Below, piece after piece: positions 51,600 to 61,061 of a stretch of 64,000 nucleotides of DNA. The translations under genes and the position numbers were made by a program. Source of the stretch: Aliiroseovarius sp. Z3 (GTDB lineage Bacteria; Pseudomonadota; Alphaproteobacteria; Rhodobacterales; Rhodobacteraceae); contig NZ_JAFMZK010000002.1 in the NCBI RefSeq assembly GCF_029105185.1, positions 124,001-188,000 of the forward strand, written 5' to 3'. Under the pieces are notes generated by a model, which saw only the letters and a program-made list of their open reading frames with translations, was not told where the DNA came from and ran no database searches. How positions within the stretch are numbered: the stretch's first letter is position 1; every line of letters begins with the position of its first letter.

Positions 51600-53447
51600 T
51601 TGCTCGCTCAGCTGTTTCGATTCATTGGTGTCGGCGGTCTAGCGACGATCATACATGTCCTTGTGGCAACTGTCGCTCACAGGCTGCTTTCTGCGCCAGA
51701 ACTGTGGGCGAATTTCAGCGGCTTCTGCGTGTCGGTCGTGATCTCATATCTGGGCCATTCTCGTTTTACGTTTGCGGCAGAGCCAAATCACAAACAGCAT
51801 TTGCCCAAGTTCGTTTTCGTGTCCCTGACCGGACTTGCAACCAGCAGTTTCATCGTCTGGTTAATCGCCACATTTACGGGCGGCAGTTTCTATTTGGCGA
51901 TGGCATTCGTTGCAGTGATCGTACCCTTGGCGACATTTCTTGCCCTAAGGTTTTGGGTGTTTTCGCATCGCGGCACGCCGTTCCTGCCAACATGGCCGAT
52001 GGTCTTGGTTGTTCTTTGCGGGATGGCTGTTTTCATCAAGGTCTATTGGAACTGGCCGGTCAATCACGACACCGCTTGGTATCTTGTCGCGACACGGAAG
52101 ATGCTGGGTGGGGCGCAACTTTACGTCGATCTGGTCGAGGTCAATCCGCCCCTTAACTTCTATCTGACCATCCCGGCGATTATAATCGCAGATGGCCTGA
52201 GCATAAGTGATACCAATGGGCAGTATTTCTTTGTGGCGCTGCTGTACGGATTTAGCCTGCTGTGGTCCGGAGCCATCTTGCGAAGTGCTGCTGACCCAAG
52301 CGCGCTGCGCCGGATCCTGTTCTTCGCGTTTATGGCGGTGGTCTATATGCTGGGCGCGGCAAGCGATATTGCGCAGCGCGAACACCTTCTGGTGTTGTTT
52401 CTGTCGCCGTGGTTGATGTGGTATCTTGTTCGCCCGGTGCAGGGGCCTTCATTGGCAAGCAGCGCATTCGCCGCGATTGGTATCTGTATAAAGCCGTTTT
52501 TTCTGGTGTTTCCGATCACGTTTCTGATCCGGGACATGTGGCTCCGCCGCTCCTTTGCGCCCATCGTCTATCCCCGTTACCTTCTGATGCTTGCGATTGG
52601 TGTGATCTACGTGGGCCTGGTCATGGCGTGGCATTCGGAATACCTGACAGACATCGTCCCAATGGCGGGTAAAGTTTATGGGGCATACAAGAACCCCCTT
52701 TGGGTTGTCTTGCGCATCTCGTTGGTTTCGATCCTGCTGGGTCTTGTCATAATGGCACCGCTTGTTCGCCGGACGGGGCAGGATAATGGCAATCTGACCT
52801 TTGGATTGGCTGCGGTTGCGGCTTTGCTTGGCTTTGTGGTTCAAAGCACCGGATTTGGCTATCAACTGGTGCCGTTCATCATTTACTCGTTGCTGGCCGG
52901 TGCGTGGTGGCTGCTCAATGTACGTTCCAGACCTTTGAGCGTCGCCCTGACCTCTTTGGCCTGCGCATTGTCGCTGATTGTGCTCTATGAGCGTGGAAAA
53001 TATGTCAGTCCGCTGACGGATGAAGTGATCTATGCAACTCAGAAAACCGGGCCGATTGAAAGCATGGTGTCTGATTCCATGCTGTTGGACCCCGGCGCTC
53101 CTGTAGCATTACGGCTTGGGATCGACTGGACCAGTCGCTATCCCGCCAACTGGCTGTATCCCGGAGCCTTGAAGAAATTGGCGGAGACCGATTGCGCGAA
53201 AGAAGCCGAGCTTTGTGCTGAACTGAATGGTATTGTGGAACGAAATCGAACGGATTATCTGAACGATATCCTCGTCCACAAACCTGATCTGATCGTATCA
53301 GACCGGGCTGTTATCAATTTGACATCAGATCCGCTGACGTGGGCGGCCATTATGAAATCTGACCCGCGTTTTGTTGAAGAAATGGCAAACTACAGGTTGG
53401 TTCATAAGAGCGAGCGGATGGACTACTACCTCCGCAACGAAGAGTGA
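51600..53447 (+). CDS. GtrA domain fused to GT-C-like membrane glycosyltransferase
   Basis: A 615-residue inner-membrane protein. Residues 1-~125 are a GtrA domain of four helices (FRFIGVGGLATIIHVLVATVAH, SYLGHSRFTF, and FLALRFWVFSHRG at its end), of the kind that flips polyprenyl-linked sugars. From ~130 a GT-C-like part follows, with PVNHDTAWYLVATRKMLGGAQLYVDLVEVNPPLNFYL carrying the acidic residue typical after TM1, then about ten more helices and a soluble C-terminus. It is read from a TTG with AGAAGG upstream. The frame is intact although the partner transferase upstream is broken. Confidence 0.82.
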   Translation: MLAQLFRFIGVGGLATIIHVLVATVAHRLLSAPELWANFSGFCVSVVISYLGHSRFTFAAEPNHKQHLPKFVFVSLTGLATSSFIVWLIATFTGGSFYLAMAFVAVIVPLATFLALRFWVFSHRGTPFLPTWPMVLVVLCGMAVFIKVYWNWPVNHDTAWYLVATRKMLGGAQLYVDLVEVNPPLNFYLTIPAIIIADGLSISDTNGQYFFVALLYGFSLLWSGAILRSAADPSALRRILFFAFMAVVYMLGAASDIAQREHLLVLFLSPWLMWYLVRPVQGPSLASSAFAAIGICIKPFFLVFPITFLIRDMWLRRSFAPIVYPRYLLMLAIGVIYVGLVMAWHSEYLTDIVPMAGKVYGAYKNPLWVVLRISLVSILLGLVIMAPLVRRTGQDNGNLTFGLAAVAALLGFVVQSTGFGYQLVPFIIYSLLAGAWWLLNVRSRPLSVALTSLACALSLIVLYERGKYVSPLTDEVIYATQKTGPIESMVSDSMLLDPGAPVALRLGIDWTSRYPANWLYPGALKKLAETDCAKEAELCAELNGIVERNRTDYLNDILVHKPDLIVSDRAVINLTSDPLTWAAIMKSDPRFVEEMANYRLVHKSERMDYYLRNEE

Positions 53448-53463
53448 TGCTGCGTTTTACACG

Positions 53464-54885
53464 TCAGTCCAGAACGACAACCTGACCCGTTGTCAGACCC
53501 TTCTCCATGCCCCCGGCGCGTATCCAGATCTTGCTGACCCCAATACGGGTCACCCGAAAGCCGTTGAAACTTGTGCCTTTGGTGGCCTTTATGATGCGCC
53601 CATCACTCATCTCCAAAAGCGCCCATGCGGCGGTGCCGGTTTTGTATATGCCGACAACTGACATCCGTTTTCTGCCGTCATCCCACCTGATTGATGCGGG
53701 GGCAGGTGCCGACGCGGGTGTGACGACAGCGACGGTCGGTTCGGTTGACGGACGTGATGGTTCGGCGACGTTTTGGCGGGCAGGTGGACGGGCCGGATCG
53801 GAGTGTAGCCTTTGCGGTGGTCGAGGAGAGGCGGCGGGCGCGGAATGCGGCGCGGCACCATTGCCTTCGCCGGGTAACGGGAGCGGGATCGCGGCCAGAA
53901 CTTTCGCCAAGTGATCTACGAGCTCTTCGTCGCTTTTACGCGTGATCGCCTTTGGCGGCAGAAGGCTCAGATCGCCTAAGTTTGCGGCGGCCAGTTTGGC
54001 TGGTGTGATCATCCGTCTCGACCTGCGCTGCCGTGGTTCATTGTGGACAATCGCTGCGAGGGTGGGGGCAGGGGCGGCGGAAAGGTCTGGAGGGCTGAGC
54101 GATTGCGAAACGGCAAGCACCGCATCACCGTCAACTCGCTGGGGCGGCAGGTCCAGCTCGGCCATCGCGAACACGATCTCGGGCAAGGGCTGGGGGGTGG
54201 TGTTGGCCAGTGCGAACACATCGGCAGGCGGTGCGGGCGGAATGGGAATGTCAATCGGTCGTGCCAAGGCAGCGATCTGCATGTCCAGTTGATAATCGGC
54301 ATCGTGCATGGCCTGCACGACGTCGATTACCGCAGGTGCCGCCAGGTCTGCGACCACTTCATTCAAGGGGGCGGGGGGGCTTTCCCTTACTGGTGTGCCC
54401 ATGGAAAAGACCGACACCGGGTGGTCACTGTTGGTCTCATCATGCAGCCCCGCTGGCGCTGTCGGCGCAACGCGCTTACGGGGCGGGTTGGACGTGTCAT
54501 TTTCTGACGGTAAGGGAGATCCAAATCTGTGCGTGTCGATCAGGGCCGCCGGAGCGCGTGTGGAGAGTCTGGGAGCGAGAGAGGTGATGACAGGATAACT
54601 GTCGCTACCGGTGCTTGGTGGTTTGGGCTTGCGAAGTGTGGCGACGAGATCCGGCAGGTTTGAACCGGGTGTTGGAGTATTTTGAACGGATGGCGGGTTG
54701 GATTGCTCTGCAATCTTCAATGTGTCTGGAATCAGTTCAGCCGGCGTGAACTCGTAGGTGATTGCCTGTGGGTCCGGCCAGATTATATTTGAAGCATAGA
54801 TCGCCAACGACACGAACAGCCCACCCACTATGAACAGGACGGACGCAATGGACAGTGCCAGTCGACGCGATCTTGATCCTCTCAT
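53464..54885 (-). CDS. Proline-rich membrane protein with PilP/GspC-like C-terminus
   Basis: A 473-residue bitopic protein. The N-terminus has one helix (LALSIASVLFIVGGLFVSLAIYA), followed by about 370 residues rich in Pro, Ala and Ser, probably unstructured and periplasmic. A compact end reads VVGIYKTGTAAWALLEMSDG, then GFRVTRIGVSKIWI and TTGQVVVL. This end resembles the HR domain of GspC/PilP, which links inner and outer membrane parts of type II secretion or type IV pili. No pil or gsp gene is nearby. Start at MRGSRSRR; a GTG 12 codons earlier is possible. Confidence 0.6.
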   Translation of the reverse strand: MRGSRSRRLALSIASVLFIVGGLFVSLAIYASNIIWPDPQAITYEFTPAELIPDTLKIAEQSNPPSVQNTPTPGSNLPDLVATLRKPKPPSTGSDSYPVITSLAPRLSTRAPAALIDTHRFGSPLPSENDTSNPPRKRVAPTAPAGLHDETNSDHPVSVFSMGTPVRESPPAPLNEVVADLAAPAVIDVVQAMHDADYQLDMQIAALARPIDIPIPPAPPADVFALANTTPQPLPEIVFAMAELDLPPQRVDGDAVLAVSQSLSPPDLSAAPAPTLAAIVHNEPRQRRSRRMITPAKLAAANLGDLSLLPPKAITRKSDEELVDHLAKVLAAIPLPLPGEGNGAAPHSAPAASPRPPQRLHSDPARPPARQNVAEPSRPSTEPTVAVVTPASAPAPASIRWDDGRKRMSVVGIYKTGTAAWALLEMSDGRIIKATKGTSFNGFRVTRIGVSKIWIRAGGMEKGLTTGQVVVLD

Positions 54886-55155
54886 AAATCCAACCTGCTC
54901 ACCGGTAAATTCTGCGCTCACCAGTCAAGCGTCCGGTCGGTCATCCTGTCAATGTCGGCAGGTTACTGTCTGGTATCAAAGTACCTTGTTCTCGCGGAGT
55001 GTTGCGGGAAAACAAACAAAGACGGCGTGTCCGTCACGCCTGAGCGCAGAGGAATTGGCTTATTTCAACATGCAAGAGGTCAACCTGGCCCAGATCGGGC
55101 ACGAGCCGTGGCAGGGCGCGTCCGTTTACATGTGTGTCACATCGTTTTTAGGAAT

Positions 55156-55232
55156 TGGTCGGGCTGAGAGGATTCGAACCTCCGACCCCCTGCTCCCGAA
55201 GCAGGTGCGCTACCAGGCTGCGCTACAGCCCG
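55156..55232 (-). tRNA. tRNA-Pro (CGG)
   Basis: A 77-nt cloverleaf with acceptor stem CGGGCTG/CAGCCCG, D-arm, anticodon stem CCTGC/GCAGG with loop TTCGGGA (anticodon CGG), T-arm with GGTTCGAATCC, and encoded CCA. It reads CCG codons. Confidence 0.97.
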
Positions 55233-55290
55233 ACCGTGACGCGCGGGATATCCTCAACCGGGCGCAAGAGCAAGACCCAAATTGCCGTGT

Positions 55291-55875
55291 TTAAAGGGTC
55301 AGAACCATTTTGGTGGCGCTGTTGAACCCCAGAAGCGGCTTCAGCGGGCCGGTTGTTTCTTCGCCCGTTGCGATAAATCCAAGACGCTCGTAAAGCGCTT
55401 CGGCGCGGGGGTTGGTGTCAATCACGTCAAGCGTGACATGAGTGAAGCCGTTTTGCCGCGCGTAATCAAAAAGGGCATCAAACAGGGCCGATCCAACGCC
55501 CTGACCACGAGCGGTTTCGGCCACGCAGATCCCGTCCATCTGCAATGTCCCCTTGGGCGCGTCCCGTTCCAGCATCGCAAGCGGGATGAGCCGCCAAAGT
55601 GCGCCCAAACCATAATGTCGAAACAGGTCGGCTGTTGTCGCGGTCGAGAACCCATTGACCCCGGCTTTGTGCGCCGCGATGCCCAGAAGCCGACCGGTTT
55701 TGTCCGTGGCGGCGATCACCGCCTCTGGATTGACCGTCTTGGCAAAGAACTGGCGCCCTTTGTCATCTGGCCCAAGCAGTTTCCCCAGTTTGCCACCAAA
55801 GGCTTCCCAATAAAGCGCGGCAGCTTCTGCTTCGTGTCCGCGTGGCAGTTCGTTGTGCAAGATCAGTTCTGACAT
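55291..55875 (-). CDS. GNAT-family N-acetyltransferase
   Basis: A 194-residue acetyltransferase. The acetyl-CoA site shows CVAETARGQGVGSALFDAL (motif A, R/Q-x-x-G-x-G/A), and VIDTNPRAEALYERLGF is the usual C-terminal helix. The substrate is unknown. It starts at MSELILHN and lies between leuB and the tRNA gene, 81 bp beyond leuB and past the latter's terminator, so it is probably separately expressed. Confidence 0.88.
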   Translation of the reverse strand: MSELILHNELPRGHEAEAAALYWEAFGGKLGKLLGPDDKGRQFFAKTVNPEAVIAATDKTGRLLGIAAHKAGVNGFSTATTADLFRHYGLGALWRLIPLAMLERDAPKGTLQMDGICVAETARGQGVGSALFDALFDYARQNGFTHVTLDVIDTNPRAEALYERLGFIATGEETTGPLKPLLGFNSATKMVLTL

Positions 55876-55906
55876 ACAGGGGATATGGGAAGGCGGCGCC
55901 TAAATG

Positions 55907-55935
55907 AAAAGCGGCCCGCGCAGAAGCCGGGCCGC
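55907..55935 (-). terminator. Rho-independent terminator after leuB
   Basis: Minus-strand stem GCGGCCCG / CGGGCCGC (8 bp, loop ~9 nt) followed by TTTT, 21 nt past the leuB stop. Confidence 0.85.
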
Positions 55936-55956
55936 CTGTTGCAATGTCGTGTCAGT

Positions 55957-57060
55957 TCAGAGGCTCGCGTTCAGCGCCGCGATCACCGCATCCCCCATTT
56001 CCGAGGTCGAGACAGGTTTCACCCCTTCTTCATTCAGCAGATCACCGGTGCGCACGCCGTCGGCCAGCACCTTCTCGACCGCCGCTTCCAGACGGTCGGC
56101 CTCGCCGCCCATGTCGAAGCTGTAGCGCAGCGCCATGGCGAAGCTGAGGATACAGGCGCAGGGGTTGGCTTTGCCTTCGCCGGCGATGTCCGGGGCCGAG
56201 CCGTGGACGGGCTCGTAAAGTGCTTTCGGGCGGCCATTGGCCATCGGAGCCCCGAGCGAGGCCGACGGCAACATGCCCAGCGATCCGGTCAGCATGGCCG
56301 CACAATCCGACAGGATGTCGCCAAACAGGTTGTCTGTGTAGATCACGTCGAATTGTTTCGGCGCGCGGACCAGTTGCATGGCGCCATTGTCGGCATACAT
56401 GTGCGACAGCTCGACCTCGGGGTATTCTTTCCCTACACGGGTCACGACTTCACGCCACAGGATGCCAGACTCCATCACGTTGGCCTTTTCCATCGAGCAC
56501 AGGCGCTTGTTGCGTTTCATCGCCAGTTCAAAGGCCGACCGGGCGCCGCGCTCGATCTCGCTTTCGGTGTAGCGCTGGGTGTTGATGCCCACACGCTCGT
56601 TGCCTTCCTCGAAGATGCCGCGCGGTTCGCCGAAATAGACGCCCGAGGTCAGCTCGCGCACGATCATGATGTCGAGGCCAGATACGATGTCGCGCTTCAG
56701 GGATGAGAAAGCGGCCAGCGCGTCAAAGCACTGGGCCGGGCGCAGGTTTGAATACAGGTCCATTTCCTTGCGCAGACGCAGAAGCCCGCGTTCAGGCTTT
56801 ACTGAGAAATCCAGATCATCGTATTTCGGGCCACCCACAGCGCCCAACAAAACAGCATCGACTTCCTGTGCTTTGGCCATGGTCTCGTCTGCCAAAGGAA
56901 CACCATGTTTGTCATAGGCGGCACCGCCCACCAGATCCTCGCTCACATCAAATGTCACGCCGCGCTTATCGCCGATCCAGTCGATGATCTTGCGCACTTC
57001 GGCCATGACTTCGGGGCCAATGCCATCGCCGGGCAGGATAAGGAGGGAGGGATTGGTCAT
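55957..57060 (-). CDS. leuB: 3-Isopropylmalate dehydrogenase
   Basis: NAD-dependent oxidative decarboxylation of 3-isopropylmalate in leucine synthesis. The 367 residues have the usual length, with [14 protein letters not shown] at the start and [14 protein letters not shown]. The isocitrate/isopropylmalate dehydrogenase signature is the stretch from [20 protein letters not shown], and [15 protein letters not shown] follows. It lies 2-5 kb from leuD and leuC on the same strand, separated by unrelated genes. Confidence 0.97.
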   Translation of the reverse strand: MTNPSLLILPGDGIGPEVMAEVRKIIDWIGDKRGVTFDVSEDLVGGAAYDKHGVPLADETMAKAQEVDAVLLGAVGGPKYDDLDFSVKPERGLLRLRKEMDLYSNLRPAQCFDALAAFSSLKRDIVSGLDIMIVRELTSGVYFGEPRGIFEEGNERVGINTQRYTESEIERGARSAFELAMKRNKRLCSMEKANVMESGILWREVVTRVGKEYPEVELSHMYADNGAMQLVRAPKQFDVIYTDNLFGDILSDCAAMLTGSLGMLPSASLGAPMANGRPKALYEPVHGSAPDIAGEGKANPCACILSFAMALRYSFDMGGEADRLEAAVEKVLADGVRTGDLLNEEGVKPVSTSEMGDAVIAALNASL

Positions 57061-57133
57061 GGGTCTGTCCTTGCTGAGAAATACGTCGCCGATGGCCTAG
57101 CCTGTCGGGGACGCAGGGTCAAGAAACGAAGGG

Positions 57134-58204
57134 TCAGAAGCGCAGATCCACCCAGACAAGACGGTGGCGTGAGGCGGTGTTGACCGTAATCAACATCGGG
57201 TCATTGTCGGCTGGCCAGAACACGCCCGCATCCACCACATCAAGATTGTGTGCGGGCAGGATATAGCTGACGCGCAAGTCACCCGGTGAGGGATCTGGCC
57301 AATCGACCGTGTCCAGCGCAGGGTCACCTGATTGCCCGGCATCGCCTTCCGCAATCAAACCTGATCGACGAGGTTCAGGATCCTGTAGCCGAGGGTCGCT
57401 GAGCAGTCGCGAGATTGCGTCACGCCGCCCGTCACCGTCATTTGGATCCAGATTGGCCACACCCGCGATGATCAGGGGCTGGTCCGGGGCGGGGAACGGA
57501 AGTGCGCCGTCCAGATACCGTTGCCAAAACGCGATTTCATCGCGGTTACGTCGCCCGTTGCGATCCTCGTCCCCGTCAAAAACGGGGGTGGTGGCGTGAA
57601 AAGTCAGGAGGTGCAGCGTGGTGCCATTCGACAACTGCACCGGCACATCCCAATGGGCGACGCTGCTTAGCCGTTGAATGGCGAAGGCCTCCGAGGACGG
57701 GAAAGGGCTGGCATTTCGGGTGGGCGGTATGGCACCCGGCAGGTCCTTCCATAGAAATGCCGAGAAATCCTGTACCTCGCCCAGCGGATACCGGGACAGA
57801 ACAGCCATCCCACCCTGACCGGTGAAGTGGCCATAACCTTGAGCGTCGCGCGGCTCATGGGTGCGGCCATTTCCATCCATATCAAACCCTGTGGCCAAGC
57901 CCGAATTGGGCATGGCCGCGAACGCGTGCGGCATGTCGTGCCCCTGATCGGCCAGTGCGATTTGGAAGGCATGCAGGGCGTGCCCCTCGAAGTCATGGTC
58001 AAAGCCTTGAAGCGTCAGGATGTCGGGTTTGGCGGTGGCAATGACGGTGAGGACGGCTGCGATCTGTTCATCCTTGCCCGACAGAATATCGCGCAGCAAA
58101 AGGCCGGGGCCTTTCCTGTCCATTTCGGCGTTATAGGTCGCGATGCGCAGGTCCGTCGCTTGCGCACCAACGGGCGCGACGCAGGCCATCAGGGCCAGCG
58201 TCAC
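57134..58204 (-). CDS. Exported endonuclease/exonuclease/phosphatase family protein
   Basis: A protein of about 356 residues or slightly more, with a hydrophobic signal (VTLALMACVAPVGAQA) and then an EEP-fold domain beginning LRIATYNAEMDRKG. Other segments include LTLQGFDHDFEG, GGMAVLSRYPLG, IIAGVANLDPNDGDGRRDAI and a C-terminal SYILPAHNLDVVDAGVFW. Some usual catalytic residues are changed (N-x-D replaced by N-L-D; the LQ-x for LQE), so it could be a phosphatase of unknown substrate. No ATG gives a convincing start; I use the GTG at 58204, but the signal peptide could begin up to 17 codons earlier at a non-ATG codon. It overlaps no gene with this start. Confidence 0.7.
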   Translation of the reverse strand: MTLALMACVAPVGAQATDLRIATYNAEMDRKGPGLLLRDILSGKDEQIAAVLTVIATAKPDILTLQGFDHDFEGHALHAFQIALADQGHDMPHAFAAMPNSGLATGFDMDGNGRTHEPRDAQGYGHFTGQGGMAVLSRYPLGEVQDFSAFLWKDLPGAIPPTRNASPFPSSEAFAIQRLSSVAHWDVPVQLSNGTTLHLLTFHATTPVFDGDEDRNGRRNRDEIAFWQRYLDGALPFPAPDQPLIIAGVANLDPNDGDGRRDAISRLLSDPRLQDPEPRRSGLIAEGDAGQSGDPALDTVDWPDPSPGDLRVSYILPAHNLDVVDAGVFWPADNDPMLITVNTASRHRLVWVDLRF

Positions 58205-58251
58205 GGAAACGATCCAGTTAAAGAAAGGTGTGGACTTGCAACCAGTGCCGA

Positions 58252-59094
58252 TCAGGCGTGCGCCATCCCGCCATCGTTGGCGCGGCGTTTGTTGCGCTTG
58301 CGCTCGCTGCTGATCATCAGGGCAACGCGCAGCATGGCGATGCCGCGCATGAAAAGGCTGGCGGGAAGAAAGGCCCATGCGGCAACGGTCCAGATCATGG
58401 TTTGATGGTTTTCCACCGACACAGAACCAAACAGCGACACGGCGGCAGAGATGATGATGGGCGTGGCGAAGGGCAACAGGAACCCAAGCGCAATGTTGAA
58501 CCGCGCGTCGCGCACAAGGCGGCGGACCACGTCGCCACCCGTGGTCGGGTCAAACGTCGGCAGGTTGACCCAGACGTTGAACGCCCCTGTCGATTTTGCA
58601 GGCCATTCGGTGAAGCGCAGCGCCATCAGGAACACGGCCATCGACAGAAGTGAGATCAGATAGCTCATCCCAGCAGCGGCCCGCAGCAGCACCATGTCGT
58701 TGAAGCTGGCGGTGTCCGGCAGCATCGAAACCACGAAGCGCACCGGGCTATATGGGAAGTCAATGGCCTGACCGATCAGCATCCCGACCGAAGTCATGAA
58801 CTGTGTTGCGGTTGAATGGTCGGTCTGACCCCGCACGATCACCGACAGACAGAATACCGTGGCGAACAGGGCAGCGAAGCGGATGCGGTTAAACGGCGGT
58901 GCATCGCGGAATTCGACGAGACCGGGATAGGTCGAGGCATATTCGAAGATGGTCAACGCCGCAGCGAACAATGCAACGATGGTTACGATCTGACCGGATT
59001 CCTGACTGACGCCGGGCACCAAAATGGACGGCGTCGCAATCAAAATCACCATCAGGAATGCTCGCGCAATTGCGCCAATCATTCGGCTAACCAC
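58252..59094 (-). CDS. Hypothetical multi-pass membrane protein
   Basis: A 280-residue protein with about six or seven hydrophobic segments (for example residues ~10-30, 36-54, 72-90, 135-157, 200-225 and 232-255) and a basic tail (SSERKRNKRRANDGG). No family is recognised. It is read from a GTG (MVSRMIGAIARAF); an ATG four codons later is an alternative start. It is followed closely by the EEP-family gene and may share its transcript. Confidence 0.65.
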   Translation of the reverse strand: MVSRMIGAIARAFLMVILIATPSILVPGVSQESGQIVTIVALFAAALTIFEYASTYPGLVEFRDAPPFNRIRFAALFATVFCLSVIVRGQTDHSTATQFMTSVGMLIGQAIDFPYSPVRFVVSMLPDTASFNDMVLLRAAAGMSYLISLLSMAVFLMALRFTEWPAKSTGAFNVWVNLPTFDPTTGGDVVRRLVRDARFNIALGFLLPFATPIIISAAVSLFGSVSVENHQTMIWTVAAWAFLPASLFMRGIAMLRVALMISSERKRNKRRANDGGMAHA

Positions 59095-59296
59095 TACCTT
59101 TATCCTTCCACCTGGATGGGTGCTGTTACCTGCCGCACCCTTTATCCATGTCAGCGTTTCCTCATTCAGCGGGTCACTGCTTCTTATTGCAACATACTGC
59201 GTCGCATATTAGTCCCACTTCAAGTTGAGCCTAAAATGCGTTGCCAAATGTGGTCGATTTAAGGGGAAACTGGTGCGACTTTGCACCAAATTAAGG

Positions 59297-59328
59297 TAAA
59301 AATGGGGCCATCTCAGCGGATGACCCCA
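59297..59328 (-). terminator. Rho-independent terminator after leuD
   Basis: Minus-strand stem TGGGGTCATC / GATGGCCCCA (10 bp with one G-T pair), loop CGCTGA, then TTTTT, just past the leuD stop. Beside it at 59271-59288 a second small repeat TGGTGC-N6-GCACCA is seen. Confidence 0.88.
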
Positions 59329-59352
59329 TGATTCATTCAGTTTTTCAGGTGG

Positions 59353-59958
59353 TTAGACCCAAGGGCGTTGTGCGGCGGCTTTCGCCTCAAAAGACTCAAT
59401 TGCACCTTGTTTTTCCATGGTCAGACCGATGTCATCCAGCCCGTTCAGCAGGCAATGCTTCTTGAAAGCGTCAACTTCGAAGGGAATCACCTCTCCATCC
59501 GAGGTTGTTACCTCTTGTGATTCGAGGTCGACGGTCATCCGGGCATTGGCGCCTTTCTCGGCGTCGGCCATCAGAATGTCGACCTGTTCCTGCGGCAAAA
59601 TGATCGGCAGAATGCCGTTCTTGAAGCAGTTGTTGAAGAAGATGTCAGCGAAGCTGGTCGAGATAACGCATTTGATGCCGAAATCTGCAATGGCCCATGG
59701 CGCGTGTTCGCGCGACGAGCCGCAACCGAAATTGTCGCCAGCCACCAGAATTTCGGCATCACGGTATTGCGGTTTATTCAGGACGAAATCCGGGATCTCG
59801 TTGCCCTGCCGATCATAGCGCATCTCGTCAAACAGGTTCACGCCAAGGCCAGACCGTTTGATGGTCTTCAGAAAAACCTTGGGGATGATCATGTCGGTGT
59901 CGATGTTCACCAACGGCATCGGCGCAGCGATCCCATGAAGTTTTTGGAATTTTTCCAT
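59353..59958 (-). CDS. leuD: Isopropylmalate isomerase small subunit
   Basis: Forms 3-isopropylmalate dehydratase with LeuC. The 201 residues include [14 protein letters not shown], the swivelling-domain motif [16 protein letters not shown] and KNGILPI. The ATG at MEKFQKLHG is chosen since AAAGG lies 8 nt upstream; a GTG three codons earlier is possible. The large subunit gene lies upstream on the same strand, interrupted by the CTERM-like gene. Confidence 0.96.
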   Translation of the reverse strand: MEKFQKLHGIAAPMPLVNIDTDMIIPKVFLKTIKRSGLGVNLFDEMRYDRQGNEIPDFVLNKPQYRDAEILVAGDNFGCGSSREHAPWAIADFGIKCVISTSFADIFFNNCFKNGILPIILPQEQVDILMADAEKGANARMTVDLESQEVTTSDGEVIPFEVDAFKKHCLLNGLDDIGLTMEKQGAIESFEAKAAAQRPWV

Positions 59959-60068
59959 AGCACGCACCTTTCTGCATCCGCCACGGTCTGTAGACGTCGT
60001 GGCTGCGTCATTCGTTCCCTTGCTTTATGCAGGTTTTGACGGCGAATCCAAGTCAACCGCGCACGAAA

Positions 60069-60097
60069 AACCCGGCACCTTTGGAAAGCGCCGGGTT
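60069..60097 (-). terminator. Rho-independent terminator after the CTERM-like gene
   Basis: Minus-strand stem AACCCGGC / GCCGGGTT (8 bp, 13-nt loop) followed by TTTC, about 20 nt past the stop. Confidence 0.75.
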
Positions 60098-60117
60098 GGT
60101 GTTCAGGTGAAACAGAT

Positions 60118-60816
60118 TCAGGCTTTACGACGGCGGCGCGCGATGGCCCCCATACCGAACAGGCTGGTCACCAGAAGCAGGCCGGCAGCGGGCACCGGAA
60201 CCGGCGACACAGTGACGAGGTTCTGTCCGGTGTAGCGACCGCGGTCTGCGTCACCATCGACTTCAAGGAACGACAGGTTCCAAACGGCGTCGCCCGAGTA
60301 AGCCGAAGCAGCCATCAGATACCGGTTGGCCAGTGTCGTACTGCCGGTGCTGGTCGCTTTGAACAAGCCCGATGACATGCTGAGAGTAGCATTGTCGTCT
60401 TCGTAGGCGGCTTCCCACAAAGCCATCTGGAACGCGGCGGCCTGATCGCCGTTTGATGTGTCAATCCGGCCGTAGTTGGCGTCAAACACCGATTGCACGC
60501 GGTCGCGACCAACGTCGGTCAGGCCAAAGCTGTTCGAGAACGGATCGTTGGTCGGCGTATAGTTCTGGCTTGAACCTTTGTTCATAAGATAGTGCGCAAT
60601 ATCAAGGCACCAGCCAACGAAGCTGCCCATATCACCGGTTGTATCTGTCAGGTTAAAGCCTGTGGCGCCAACTGTCCCCGGCGTGTTCGCCACGGGTGAC
60701 GAATTCACGGAAACGGATTGGATGGAAGATGTGTAGCTGTCCAGTTTCAGGACGGCTGCGTCGGATGTGGTTGCAAAACCAGCTGCGATGACCGCAGCAG
60801 CAAACAGCTTATTCAT
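60118..60816 (-). CDS. VPLPA/PEP-CTERM-like exported protein
   Basis: A 232-residue exported protein. The N-terminus is a signal peptide (MNKLFAAAVIAAGFATTSDA). The C-terminus has a tripartite sorting signal: VPVPAAG, a hydrophobic helix (LLLVTSLFGMGAIA) and RRRRKA. Such tails are processed by exosortases. The body is polar, rich in Ser, Thr and Asn; it includes VGWCLDIAHYL and QAAAFQMALWEAAYED, a pattern seen in other PEP-CTERM proteins. The surface role is unknown. AAGGGG precedes the ATG; its own terminator follows. It lies between leuC and leuD without obvious functional relation. Confidence 0.85.
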   Translation of the reverse strand: MNKLFAAAVIAAGFATTSDAAVLKLDSYTSSIQSVSVNSSPVANTPGTVGATGFNLTDTTGDMGSFVGWCLDIAHYLMNKGSSQNYTPTNDPFSNSFGLTDVGRDRVQSVFDANYGRIDTSNGDQAAAFQMALWEAAYEDDNATLSMSSGLFKATSTGSTTLANRYLMAASAYSGDAVWNLSFLEVDGDADRGRYTGQNLVTVSPVPVPAAGLLLVTSLFGMGAIARRRRKA

Positions 60817-61061
60817 AGTTACCCCTTCAAACACGTAACTGATCAAATAACTCACCGTGACCCCTGCACGATGCTCGAATACGTGTGATTCTAGCAGGTT
60901 AGACGAGGCGACTTCAAAGAAATTCGTCAATTTTGTGGCATTATCAATTCAAAGTAGTGAACGTAAAAATGTGCGAATGCAAAATGTGCGCAACTGTTTC
61001 CCAGCCGCGCACAATGCACCTTAATTTCGATGTATTCCCCGACTGTGACCGGGGCGACGAA

